Source of the DNA: Noviherbaspirillum soli
Lineage (GTDB): Bacteria; Pseudomonadota; Gammaproteobacteria; Burkholderiales; Burkholderiaceae_D
Assembly: GCF_015352955.1 (NCBI RefSeq)
Contig: NZ_JACYOX010000038.1
Coordinates: forward strand, 1 to 50,691
Direction: 5' to 3'
DNA: 50,691 nucleotides
Shown here: positions 39,473 through 47,171 of the stretch, in pieces
Layout: the number at the start of each line of letters is the position of its first letter
Position numbering within the stretch: position 1 is the first letter of the stretch
Translations under genes and position numbers: made by a program
The notes under the pieces: generated by a model
Databases searched by the model: none
Told to the model about the DNA's origin: nothing
The model's input: only the letters and a program-made list of their open reading frames with translations

Positions 39473-40423
39473 ATGAATACCGCTGTGAACCCGGTCAACG
39501 AGCCTGACATCGACATCGCTGCCGACACCGAAGAGCAAACCTCCGCCCAGGAAGTGATGCACACCGGTTCGCGGCGCTTCGAGATCCTGGAAAAGAATCT
39601 GCGCCGCCTGACCGGCAAGGCCGTGATCGACTTCGGCATGATCGAGGAAGGCGACCGGGTGATGGTCTGCCTGTCCGGCGGCGCCGACAGCTACACCATG
39701 CTGGAAACCCTGCGCTATCTGCAGCGCGTCGCCCCGATCCGCTTCGAGCTGTTCGCCGTCAACCTCGACCAGAAGCAGCCCGGCTTCCCGGAAGACGTGC
39801 TGCCGCGCTATCTCGACGGCATCGGCGTGCCATACAGGATCGTCGAGGAAGACACCTACAGCATCGTCAAGGACAAGATCGCGCCCGGCAAGACCACCTG
39901 CTCGCTGTGCTCGCGGCTGCGGCGCGGCATCCTGTACCGCACCGCCAAGGAGATCGGCGCCACCAAGATCGCGCTCGGCCATCACCGCGACGACATTCTG
40001 CACACCTTCATGCTCAACCTGTTCTACGGCGGCACCATCAAGACCATGCCGCCCAAGCTGCGCGCCGACGACGGCGAGAACATCGTGATCCGCCCGCTGG
40101 CCTACTGCAAGGAGTCCGACATCAAGAAGTACGCGGCGGCGATGCAGTTTCCCATCATCCCCTGCAACCTGTGCGGCTCGCAGCCCAACCTGCAGCGCCA
40201 GGCGATGAAGGAAATGACGAAGCAGTGGGAAGCGAAGAACCCGCTGTGGGTCAAGAGCATGTTCACCGCGATGGGCAATGTGACGCCGTCCCACATGCTG
40301 GACCGCGACCTGTTCGACTTCAATGCCTTCGCGCTGAAGGAAGGCGCCCCGGTGGAAGGCGACCGGCTGTTCGACCCGGAGGAGACGCCGGCGCAGGGCG
40401 GCAGCGTGGTGAAGCTGATCTGA
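39473..40423 (+). CDS. ttcA: tRNA 2-thiocytidine biosynthesis protein TtcA
   Basis: 316 aa from the ATG at 39473 (AAGAG upstream); the longer frame from 39344 reads through repeat-derived DNA. It thiolates cytidine 32 of several tRNAs using ATP and an iron-sulfur cluster. The PP-loop is SGGADS at residues 68-73. Most TtcA proteins I know read SGGKDS, so residue 71 is an unusual Ala. The cluster cysteines are in two CxxC pairs (Cys143/146 and Cys231/234). In related genomes ttcA is commonly close to folB; here a foreign-looking gene lies between them. Confidence 0.94.
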   Translation: MNTAVNPVNEPDIDIAADTEEQTSAQEVMHTGSRRFEILEKNLRRLTGKAVIDFGMIEEGDRVMVCLSGGADSYTMLETLRYLQRVAPIRFELFAVNLDQKQPGFPEDVLPRYLDGIGVPYRIVEEDTYSIVKDKIAPGKTTCSLCSRLRRGILYRTAKEIGATKIALGHHRDDILHTFMLNLFYGGTIKTMPPKLRADDGENIVIRPLAYCKESDIKKYAAAMQFPIIPCNLCGSQPNLQRQAMKEMTKQWEAKNPLWVKSMFTAMGNVTPSHMLDRDLFDFNAFALKEGAPVEGDRLFDPEETPAQGGSVVKLI

Positions 40424-40492
40424 GATGTCGGTTCCCTGTTCCCACCCGGCCGGGGATGAAGGATCAGGCCGGTTCGGGAAACCGGCGCCAGG

Positions 40493-40639
40493 TCAGCAGG
40501 TCCGAGGCTGCAGTATCGGGCCGGGGTCGATTTCCAGGGCTGCCATGCCGCATTGGTCCAGCGCGATAGCGCCTTGATTTTTCCGGATGCGCGACAGGCC
40601 GACCCGGGCATTGAACAGTGTGCCGATCATGTCATCCAT
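40493..40639 (-). CDS. Possible small protein downstream of the kinase-like gene (48 aa)
   Basis: 48 aa starting MDDMIGTLFNARVGLSRI and ending QPRTC. It is in the same frame as the 638-aa gene, starting 15 bp after that gene's TGA, with no other stop between. Composition is protein-like, but no Shine-Dalgarno is visible, so it would rely on coupling or read-through. It could be a small partner, a read-through extension, or the remnant of a formerly longer C-terminus. Confidence 0.35.
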   Translation of the reverse strand: MDDMIGTLFNARVGLSRIRKNQGAIALDQCGMAALEIDPGPILQPRTC

Positions 40640-40654
40640 TGCGGGGCCGAGGGT

Positions 40655-42571
40655 TCATGCCTTGGCTGCGGCCGCATAGTCCCTCCTCCAGTCGGCAATG
40701 ACCTTGACCGAAGTTCCCAGCAGATAGGCTTGAAGCGCATCCAGCCGACGTCGCCCGGCTTTCACTTCGGCTCTCGTGATACAGCCTCTGACTGCCTGCA
40801 CCAGCGTTTCCTTTGCGCGTCGTCTGGCAGCGGCAATTGCATCATTTGAAAGTTTTTTCGCTTTCCATGCGAGCAGTTCAGCTTCTGTGAAGCCGCATAA
40901 TCTGCCGACCATTTCTTCGTCGACGATGCGTGGAAAGGCTGTCTTTCCATCCGTCAGGCGCCATGTCCAGCCCTCAAAGTAAATCCCGAAGTGTTTTGAT
41001 TCGGTGACCTTGGGAGGCCAGCACTGATCGTTGTCGATTCCCTTGACCTTTCCATCGGCGCTGAGCCTGATATTGCCCACATGCCGGTCGATCTGGCCGC
41101 TAACCAGGTCGACCAACTGAAGCCATGTCAGGTTTCGGTAAAGCTCGGCCCCGGCTATGGAACTGGCATCTGGCTTGACCGGCGTCGTATTCGTGGCTTG
41201 GCGATAGGTTTCTTTCGCCTCTTCCATCATGACGCCCGGCATGAAGACGAAGTCAGGTGCCGGCCGTCCTGTTCTGGCCTGGTACTCAGCCCTCTCCGGG
41301 CCTGCAACAGGCACGACCGATATCGCGAGTTCCGATTCGACGATCACGTCTGTCCCGAATGCCTTTGCCAAGCGATAGGAAGCCAGATTACGGCCAATGA
41401 TCCGTGGATTTGCCAGGGTTTCCTTTGTTGTCAGCCTGCCCGCCTGCAAAGTGGGCAGGCCAGAATCGTTACCATCCCCTGCAATCAGTTCGCCGGCCTG
41501 CAGTTCCAGAGGCGTGACTACGCGATCGCCGTCGCGCCGCGCTGGCGCGGCAATAAATCTTTCGGGCTTGAATATCTTTTCCGCTTTCGCGCTGTCTGCA
41601 CGATCCGGGTGTCGCCCCTGGTCGATGAAGAACCTGGCGGTGACCGTATTGCATCCCCCGCTGCCAAATTCCCGTCCCCGGTTTTCTGCCCAGGCGTCAT
41701 GATGGTCCTGAAGAAAAAAACCTGCTTCAACCAGGTTTGCTGGTTGACTGAGAGTCTCTTCAAAAAATTCCCTGCTATATCCGCGCTGTATGAGTTGTTT
41801 CGCCATGGGACCGGTAATGCCGGTGCGTTTCAGGTGAAGCACCTCTTCAGGGTCATAGCCGGCATTTTTGAAAGACAGCGCTTCCTTGATTGAAAATCCC
41901 TGCTCCCGCCATGTGCCGAGGTGATTCTCATGGATGGCGGCATACTCGAATTCTGCGGGAGAAACGCCAAGCATTTCCCAGTGACGCCAATCGGTCCTCA
42001 ATCCACGCAGCGTTGTGGTTTCATGCAAGCTATTGCGCAGCGCCTGAAATGCACCAATCCGGCTGCTTCCCGGGTTTTCAATGGCGGTTTTCAGTGCCTT
42101 GTCCATGGCCCGCAATTTCTTCCTTATCGCTGCTTCCGTTTTATCTTTATTGAACCGGGGTCGTGGTTTGGAGTCGTTATACGTGTTTATCAGCGCGTTG
42201 CATTCATCCAGTAAATCGGCCATTCGGGTTAGAACAGGATCATTTGGCGCTGGCGATACGGTGCCATCCGGCTGTACGCGACGGTTGATCAGACGTAGCT
42301 GTGCACCGGTCGGAAGAGTGAGCAGGTAGGCATCGGTTCGGAGTTTTTCCAAAGAGGACGATAGATCATGGCCGACCGCAGTGACGTCCCCAAGGTATTG
42401 CCAAGCCCGCCGGCTGGCAGGTGGAGCGATGGCATTTGCTGAACGGGAAACGCCAGGCTGCTTGTCATGCGTTTCCGTTGCAGGAGAAGAGCTTGCGCGT
42501 TCCTGACTGGAGGCCCTGTTTTCAGGCTGCCGGGACGTCCGACCGTAACAACCAAATCCTGCCCCAATCAT
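40655..42571 (-). CDS. Kinase-like protein with disordered N-terminus, candidate secreted effector
   Basis: 638 aa from the ATG at 42571, which has GAGG five bases upstream. Residues 1-55 are Ser/Arg/Pro/Ala-rich and look disordered. Residues 70-190 are helical. Residues 200-275 contain helical units of about 16-20 residues (GFSIKEAL, GYDPEEVLHL, GITGPMAKQL). Residues 300-560 show a kinase-like motif order: glycine-rich GSGGCNTV (303-310), Lys in IFKPE (335), a helix RNLASYRLAKAFG (394-406), catalytic-loop-like DRHVGN (Asp495, Asn500) and metal-site-like GIDND (511-515). This resembles PI3K/actin-fragmin-type kinase folds. Base composition is lower in GC than the neighbours. No family name is recognised; the effector idea is inference. 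Confidence 0.7.
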   Translation of the reverse strand: MIGAGFGCYGRTSRQPENRASSQERASSSPATETHDKQPGVSRSANAIAPPASRRAWQYLGDVTAVGHDLSSSLEKLRTDAYLLTLPTGAQLRLINRRVQPDGTVSPAPNDPVLTRMADLLDECNALINTYNDSKPRPRFNKDKTEAAIRKKLRAMDKALKTAIENPGSSRIGAFQALRNSLHETTTLRGLRTDWRHWEMLGVSPAEFEYAAIHENHLGTWREQGFSIKEALSFKNAGYDPEEVLHLKRTGITGPMAKQLIQRGYSREFFEETLSQPANLVEAGFFLQDHHDAWAENRGREFGSGGCNTVTARFFIDQGRHPDRADSAKAEKIFKPERFIAAPARRDGDRVVTPLELQAGELIAGDGNDSGLPTLQAGRLTTKETLANPRIIGRNLASYRLAKAFGTDVIVESELAISVVPVAGPERAEYQARTGRPAPDFVFMPGVMMEEAKETYRQATNTTPVKPDASSIAGAELYRNLTWLQLVDLVSGQIDRHVGNIRLSADGKVKGIDNDQCWPPKVTESKHFGIYFEGWTWRLTDGKTAFPRIVDEEMVGRLCGFTEAELLAWKAKKLSNDAIAAARRRAKETLVQAVRGCITRAEVKAGRRRLDALQAYLLGTSVKVIADWRRDYAAAAKA

Positions 42572-42730
42572 TTCCACCTCAAAAGCTGCACTATGGATTA
42601 CTTGCGTAAACCATTTTGCGGATGAGGTTCGCAGCCGGGGTGGTAAATCAGTAAGTCGATGAATGCCGGCCAGGCCGCTATGCGGAGCGCGCTCGCTGAC
42701 CCGGCCGCAAAAAGCAGGCGGACTGAAGTA
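42572..42730. other. Upstream region of the kinase-like gene
   Basis: 159 bp, moderately AT-rich near the start codon. I looked for the TTCG-N16-TTCG (hrp/PIP-type) box of type III effector promoters on the coding strand and did not find one. No other site is assigned. Confidence 0.4.
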
Positions 42731-42889
42731 ATACCAAACCCAACCCATAACGTCCCATGAAACCGCGTCTTTTCCCGCCTGGCTGCGTTGGGATCGTCGT
42801 CAATAGCTGGGCTATTGACTCCTCGCCCGTACTGCCAGACGAAAAAATCCATCGGTTTCATCCGGGACGTCATGGATTGGGTTTGGTAT
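42731..42889. repeat. REP-like inverted repeat element, copy R2
   Basis: Arms 42731-42763 and 42855-42889 are inverted repeats with two substitutions and a 2-nt bulge in the right arm at the same place as in copy R1. The inner 8-bp stem TCAATAGC/GCTATTGA (42800-42818) and its flanks (CTGGCTGCGTTGGGATCGTC) match R1. Arm differences between R1 and R2 are paired (GTGCC/GGCAC against GTCCC/GGGAC). It lies between folB and the kinase-like gene, at the edge of the atypical DNA. From 42890 to 42986 no feature is seen. Confidence 0.85.
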
Positions 42890-42986
42890 GAGCGCCGGTT
42901 GGCAGCGGTGGCGTCGATCAAATGCCATCGCAGTGCGATCTGAGATTCAGGCTGATCGCGTCAAGCTGACGGATGGGGAAGCCGGG

Positions 42987-43382
42987 TTATCCCCGCTTGA
43001 CCTGGAACACCTCAACCCCCACCGATTCGCAGTCCGGATACACGTCCGGCTTCTCGGTCGACACCCTGACCGCGCGCACCTTGGGATGGGCCAGCATCGC
43101 GCGCGCGACGTCGTCGCACAGGGTTTCCTGCAGATGGATATGGCCTTCGGCCATGCGGCGGGCGATGGTGTCGCGCATGAAATCGTAGTCGACCACTTCA
43201 TCGAGCTGGTCGGCCTGCGGCGTCGACAGCGCCAGCGGAATGAAAAGGTCGACGTTGATCAGCACCCGCTGCTCGCCCTTCTTTTCAAATTCATGCACGC
43301 CGATATTGATCTGCACTTCATAGTTGCGCAGGAACAGGCGGCGGCAGTCGGACAGTTCGGGGTAAGACAGGGTAGGCAGCAT
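42987..43382 (-). CDS. folB: Dihydroneopterin aldolase
   Basis: 131 aa. FolB converts 7,8-dihydroneopterin to 6-hydroxymethyl-dihydropterin in folate synthesis. The N-terminal block IGVHEFEKKGEQRVLINVDL with its conserved Glu, and VVDYDFMRDTI, are family signatures. It follows the FolM-like reductase gene by 33 bp on the same strand, consistent with a pterin operon. Confidence 0.93.
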   Translation of the reverse strand: MLPTLSYPELSDCRRLFLRNYEVQINIGVHEFEKKGEQRVLINVDLFIPLALSTPQADQLDEVVDYDFMRDTIARRMAEGHIHLQETLCDDVARAMLAHPKVRAVRVSTEKPDVYPDCESVGVEVFQVKRG

Positions 43383-43415
43383 GGGTTTCTCTACAGGTTA
43401 TGAAAAGGGCCACGT

Positions 43416-44219
43416 TCAGGTGGCAAGGAACATCACGTCGCGCGGCAGCGGCACCAGGTGCTGGCCGCCGTCGACCAGCAGCGTCGTGCCCGTCACCGCG
43501 CCGGCCTGTGCCAGGTAGCAGACCGCGGCGGCCACATCTTCCGGCAGGCTGGAGCGGCCCAGCGGCGTGACCTTGTGGGCCTTGGCGAAGGCTTCCGGCG
43601 TCTGGTCGCCCGACTGCAGCGTGATGCCGGGCGCCACGCCCACCACCCGCACCCTGGGCGCCAGCGCCTGTGCCAGCATGGTGGTGGCGGTTTCCAGCGC
43701 CGCCTTGGACAGGGTATAGGACAGGAAATCGGGGTTCAGGTTGTGCAGCTTCTGGTCCAGCAGGTTGATCACCACGGCCTGCTCGTCCTCCGGCGTGATC
43801 GCATGGAGCGCCTGCGCCAGCAATACCGGCGCAGCCAGGTTGGCATGCATGTGGGCATCCAGCCGCGCCGTCGAAAAATCATCCGCGCCGTCCTCTTCGA
43901 ACAGGGCGGCATTGTTCACCACGCAGGACACCCTGCCGAAGCCGGCCGCGCGCGGCAGCAGCGCGCGCACCGCGGCCTCGTCGGACAGGTCGCACTGCAG
44001 CGCCAGCGCGCGCCGGCCGCGGCTCTCGATGTCCAGCACCGTCAGGTCGGCATCATCCTCCGAATGCCGGTAGTGCACCACGATGTCCCAGCCCTGGTCG
44101 GCCATGGCCAGCGCAATGGCGCGGCCCAGGCGCTTGCCGGCGCCGGTCACGAGTGCAACTTTCCGGGCATTCGTGGTCTGATGTCTGCGTGCAAGCCTTC
44201 CGGCGCCGCGTAGATTCAT
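43416..44219 (-). CDS. SDR-family oxidoreductase, pteridine reductase/FolM-like
   Basis: 267 aa from the ATG at 44219 with GGAGG six bases upstream; a TTG two codons earlier is in frame but overlaps the spacer. It has a Rossmann fold with TGAGKRLG near residue 26 (the Arg-containing cofactor loop of pteridine-reductase-type SDRs, favouring NADPH), NNAALF, and catalytic YTLSK. LLDQKLHNLNPDFLSY is typical of the FolM/pteridine reductase group. Linkage to folB supports dihydrofolate or dihydromonapterin reduction. Its start codon overlaps the longest possible start of the divergent methyltransferase gene. Confidence 0.85.
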   Translation of the reverse strand: MNLRGAGRLARRHQTTNARKVALVTGAGKRLGRAIALAMADQGWDIVVHYRHSEDDADLTVLDIESRGRRALALQCDLSDEAAVRALLPRAAGFGRVSCVVNNAALFEEDGADDFSTARLDAHMHANLAAPVLLAQALHAITPEDEQAVVINLLDQKLHNLNPDFLSYTLSKAALETATTMLAQALAPRVRVVGVAPGITLQSGDQTPEAFAKAHKVTPLGRSSLPEDVAAAVCYLAQAGAVTGTTLLVDGGQHLVPLPRDVMFLAT

Positions 44220-44256
44220 GTACAACCTCCAAGCCTATTTGACTACAATACCGTCT

Positions 44257-45417
44257 ATGCAACTGCAACTGCCTGATCCTGGTCTCGACGCGCTGATGGC
44301 CACGCGCGCGCTGCAAAACCTCATCGCGAACGACATCCGCCACAACTCGGGCTGGATACCCTTTTCCCGATTCATGGAGCTGGCGCTGTATGCGCCCGGC
44401 CTCGGTTACTACAGCGGCGGCGCGGCCAAGCTTGGCAGGGATGGTGATTTTACAACCGCGCCCGAGATGTCGCCCCTGTTCGGCCAGACCTTGGCCCAGG
44501 TGGTGGCCGACCTGATCGCCGGGACCACGCCCCAGATCATGGAGTTCGGCGCCGGCACCGGCAAGCTCGCGCGCGACATCCTCAATGAACTGTCGGCCAT
44601 GGGCGTGGCGGTGCATCGCTATTCCATCGTCGAGCTGTCCGGCGAACTGCGCGCCCGCCAGCAGGAAACCCTGCGCGGCTTTCCGCAGGTGACCTGGCTG
44701 GACCAGTTTCCGGCGGTGTTTTCCGGCGTCGTGCTGGGCAACGAGGTGCTGGACGCGATGCCGGTGCAGCTGGTCACCAAGACCGCGCACGGCTGGCGCG
44801 AGCATGGCATCGGCCTGTCGCCCAAGGGCTTCGTCTACCGCGACCGGCCATGCGATGCGTCGCTGCTGGCGCAGATTCCGCATGCGGAGCTCTTGCCGGA
44901 AGGTTATCTGACCGAGGTGCATCCGATCGCGCTGGGCTTCGTCCGCACGCTGGCCGGGATGCTGCGTGCCGGCTTCGACTACACCGGCCATGGCGGCGCG
45001 GCCCTCCTGATCGACTATGGCTTTCCGGCGCATGAATACTATCTGCCGCAGCGCACCGAAGGCACGCTGATGTGCCACTACCGCCATCATGCGCATCCCG
45101 ATCCGTTCTACATGCCCGGCCTGCAGGACATCACCGCCCATGTCGACTTCACCGCGGTGGCGCACACCGCGGTCGCCAGCGGCCTGGACGTGCTGACCTA
45201 TACCAGCCAGGCCGCCTTCCTGATCGACGCCGGCATCGCCGACATCCTGCAGCGCACCCCGGCCAGCGACCGCCTGCGCTATCTGCCGCGTTCCAACGAG
45301 GTGCAGAAGCTGACCTCGCCGGCGGAAATGGGCGAGCTGTTCAAGGTGATTGCGCTGGGCACCCGGGTCGAATTGCCGCCGCAGTTCGCGCGCAACGACC
45401 GCAGCCACCGGCTTTGA
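44257..45417 (+). CDS. SAM-dependent methyltransferase, MidA/NDUFAF7 family (DUF185)
   Basis: 386 aa from the ATG at 44257; an ATG at 44218 would add 13 residues but lies on the start codon of the divergent gene. It has an N-terminal block FSRFMELALYAPGLGYYSGG and the SAM-binding motif EFGAGTGKLA. Mitochondrial NDUFAF7 methylates an arginine of a complex I subunit; the bacterial substrate is not established. A TACAAT hexamer at 44244-44249 sits only seven bases before the ATG, so if it is the -10 box the transcript would be nearly leaderless; no good -35 is seen. The DUF2905 gene follows. Confidence 0.86.
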   Translation: MQLQLPDPGLDALMATRALQNLIANDIRHNSGWIPFSRFMELALYAPGLGYYSGGAAKLGRDGDFTTAPEMSPLFGQTLAQVVADLIAGTTPQIMEFGAGTGKLARDILNELSAMGVAVHRYSIVELSGELRARQQETLRGFPQVTWLDQFPAVFSGVVLGNEVLDAMPVQLVTKTAHGWREHGIGLSPKGFVYRDRPCDASLLAQIPHAELLPEGYLTEVHPIALGFVRTLAGMLRAGFDYTGHGGAALLIDYGFPAHEYYLPQRTEGTLMCHYRHHAHPDPFYMPGLQDITAHVDFTAVAHTAVASGLDVLTYTSQAAFLIDAGIADILQRTPASDRLRYLPRSNEVQKLTSPAEMGELFKVIALGTRVELPPQFARNDRSHRL

Positions 45418-45466
45418 GTACAATCGGGCTTTCGCCGTCGACGTTCCACCTCACAGAAAGCCGCGC

Positions 45467-45661
45467 ATGATCCGCTGGGTCCTGACCATCTTCATCGGCC
45501 TGATCGTCTTTTCCGCGCTGCTGCCGTGGCTGGAAAAGCTGGGCGTGGGCCGCCTGCCGGGCGATGTCAGTTTTTCATTGTTCGGCAAGAGAATCTTCCT
45601 GCCTTTCGCTTCCACCATCCTGCTCTCCACCGTGATTTTCCTGGTCGCCCGCTTCCTCTGA
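45467..45661 (+). CDS. DUF2905 family small membrane protein
   Basis: 64 aa with two membrane segments (about residues 3-20 and 44-62) separated by the loop GVGRLPGDVSFSLFGKR, which is the family signature. The function is unknown. The longer frame upstream overlaps the methyltransferase gene and is rejected. It probably shares the transcript of the methyltransferase, with 49 bp between them. Confidence 0.85.
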   Translation: MIRWVLTIFIGLIVFSALLPWLEKLGVGRLPGDVSFSLFGKRIFLPFASTILLSTVIFLVARFL

Positions 45662-45741
45662 AGCGAGCCGTGCGCCCGACGCAAGCAGGGCCGCAACGCA
45701 ACTGGGTATACTGCCCGGCCAAACAATAAAACCAGAGACAC

Positions 45742-47151
45742 ATGGCCCTGACCCGGGAACAACTGCAGGCACGCTACGGCGAGCGACATAAATGGCTGGT
45801 CCTGGTGACCGTGATGATCGGCTCGATGGCGGCGATCATGTCCTCCACCATCGTCAATGTCGCGGTGCCCGACCTGAGCCGCCATTTCACGCTGGGCCAG
45901 GAACGCGCCCAGTGGGTATCGACCAGCTTCATGCTGGCCATGACGCTGTCCATGCTGACCACGCCCTGGCTGCTGCTGCGCTTCGGCCTCTTGCGCACCT
46001 ATGCCGGCGCGATGCTGCTGCTGCTGGCCGGCGGCATCTTTGGCGGCATCTCCGTCAACTACGCCATGCTGATCGCCATGCGCGTGGCCGAGGGCCTGGC
46101 CTGCGGCGTGGTGCAGCCGATACCGGCCATCATGATCCTGCGCTCCTTCGCCAAGGAAGAGCAGGGCAGGGCGATGGGCCTGTTCGGCTTCGGCGTGGTG
46201 CTGGCGCCGGCGATCGGGCCCAGCATCGGCGGCTTCCTGGTGGAGCATTTCGGCTGGCGCTCGATCTTCTTCATCATGGTGCCGTTCTGCCTGACCGTGC
46301 TGGCCATGGCCAACCGCTACCTGCCGCTGGGCGGCAGCGGCGGCAACGGCAAGCCGCTCGACTGGCGCGGCCTGCTGCTGGCGGGCGTGGCCATCATCTG
46401 CCTGCTGAACGGCCTGGTGGAAGTGCGCCAGCAGGGCACGCTCGCGCTGGTGCTGCTGGCGCTCGGCGTGGCCGGCCTGGCCGGCTTCGTCGCCTACCAG
46501 CTGCGCACCGCCAACCCGCTGATGAACATGACCCTGTTCCGTTATCCGCAATTCGCCATGGGTGCGCTGGTCGCCTTCATCTACGGCATGGGCCTGTTCG
46601 GCTCCACTTACCTGCTGCCGGTCTACATGCAGATCGGCCTGCATTACCAGCCGTCGCAGGCCGGCCTGGTGCTGCTGCCGGCGGGCGGCGTGCTGGCGGT
46701 GACGATCTGGCTCGGCGGCCGGCTGGTGGACCGCTACCGGCCGCATGTGCTGGTCGCCGTTGGCGTATCGCTGCTTGCGCTGTCGTTCGCGCTGATGGCC
46801 ATGGTGCAGGCCGATACCAGCTATGTCGTGCTGATGCTGTGGGCCATCGTCGGCCGCGTCGGGCTGGGCCTGGTGCTGCCGGCGCTCAGCCTGGGCGCGA
46901 TGCGCGGCGTCGACTACAACCTGATCGCGCAGGGTTCCAGCACCATCAATTTCCTGCGCCAGTTGGGCGGCGCCATCGGCGTGTCGCTGGTGGGCATCGT
47001 GCTGGAATGGCGTCTGACGCTCTATCCGGCCCAGAGCGCGCACCCGCTGCGCGCCTTCGACGAAACCTTCCTGTTCATCGCCGTGGTATCGGCGCTGGCG
47101 GTGCTGGCGGCCTGGCGCATGCGCGAGCCGCAGGCGGCTGCGCCGAGCTGA
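45742..47151 (+). CDS. MFS drug:H+ antiporter, DHA2 (EmrB/QacA-like)
   Basis: 469 aa with about 13-14 membrane segments. The N-terminus has the DHA2 motif STIVNVAVPDLSRHF, motif C appears as GFGVVLAPAIGPSIGG, and a WRSIFFI segment follows, all typical of DHA2 exporters. It should export hydrophobic drugs or other compounds with proton uptake. No EmrA-type adaptor or TetR/MarR regulator is adjacent, so substrate and regulation are unknown. The gene converges on kefC. Confidence 0.88.
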   Translation: MALTREQLQARYGERHKWLVLVTVMIGSMAAIMSSTIVNVAVPDLSRHFTLGQERAQWVSTSFMLAMTLSMLTTPWLLLRFGLLRTYAGAMLLLLAGGIFGGISVNYAMLIAMRVAEGLACGVVQPIPAIMILRSFAKEEQGRAMGLFGFGVVLAPAIGPSIGGFLVEHFGWRSIFFIMVPFCLTVLAMANRYLPLGGSGGNGKPLDWRGLLLAGVAIICLLNGLVEVRQQGTLALVLLALGVAGLAGFVAYQLRTANPLMNMTLFRYPQFAMGALVAFIYGMGLFGSTYLLPVYMQIGLHYQPSQAGLVLLPAGGVLAVTIWLGGRLVDRYRPHVLVAVGVSLLALSFALMAMVQADTSYVVLMLWAIVGRVGLGLVLPALSLGAMRGVDYNLIAQGSSTINFLRQLGGAIGVSLVGIVLEWRLTLYPAQSAHPLRAFDETFLFIAVVSALAVLAAWRMREPQAAAPS

Positions 47152-47171
47152 CCCTTCTGCCGCTCAGGCTC

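Noticed and set aside
42572-42750. Type III (hrp/PIP-box) promoter for the kinase-like gene
   Set aside because: No TTCG-N16-TTCG pair was found on the coding strand in this interval, so the effector idea rests on protein features only.
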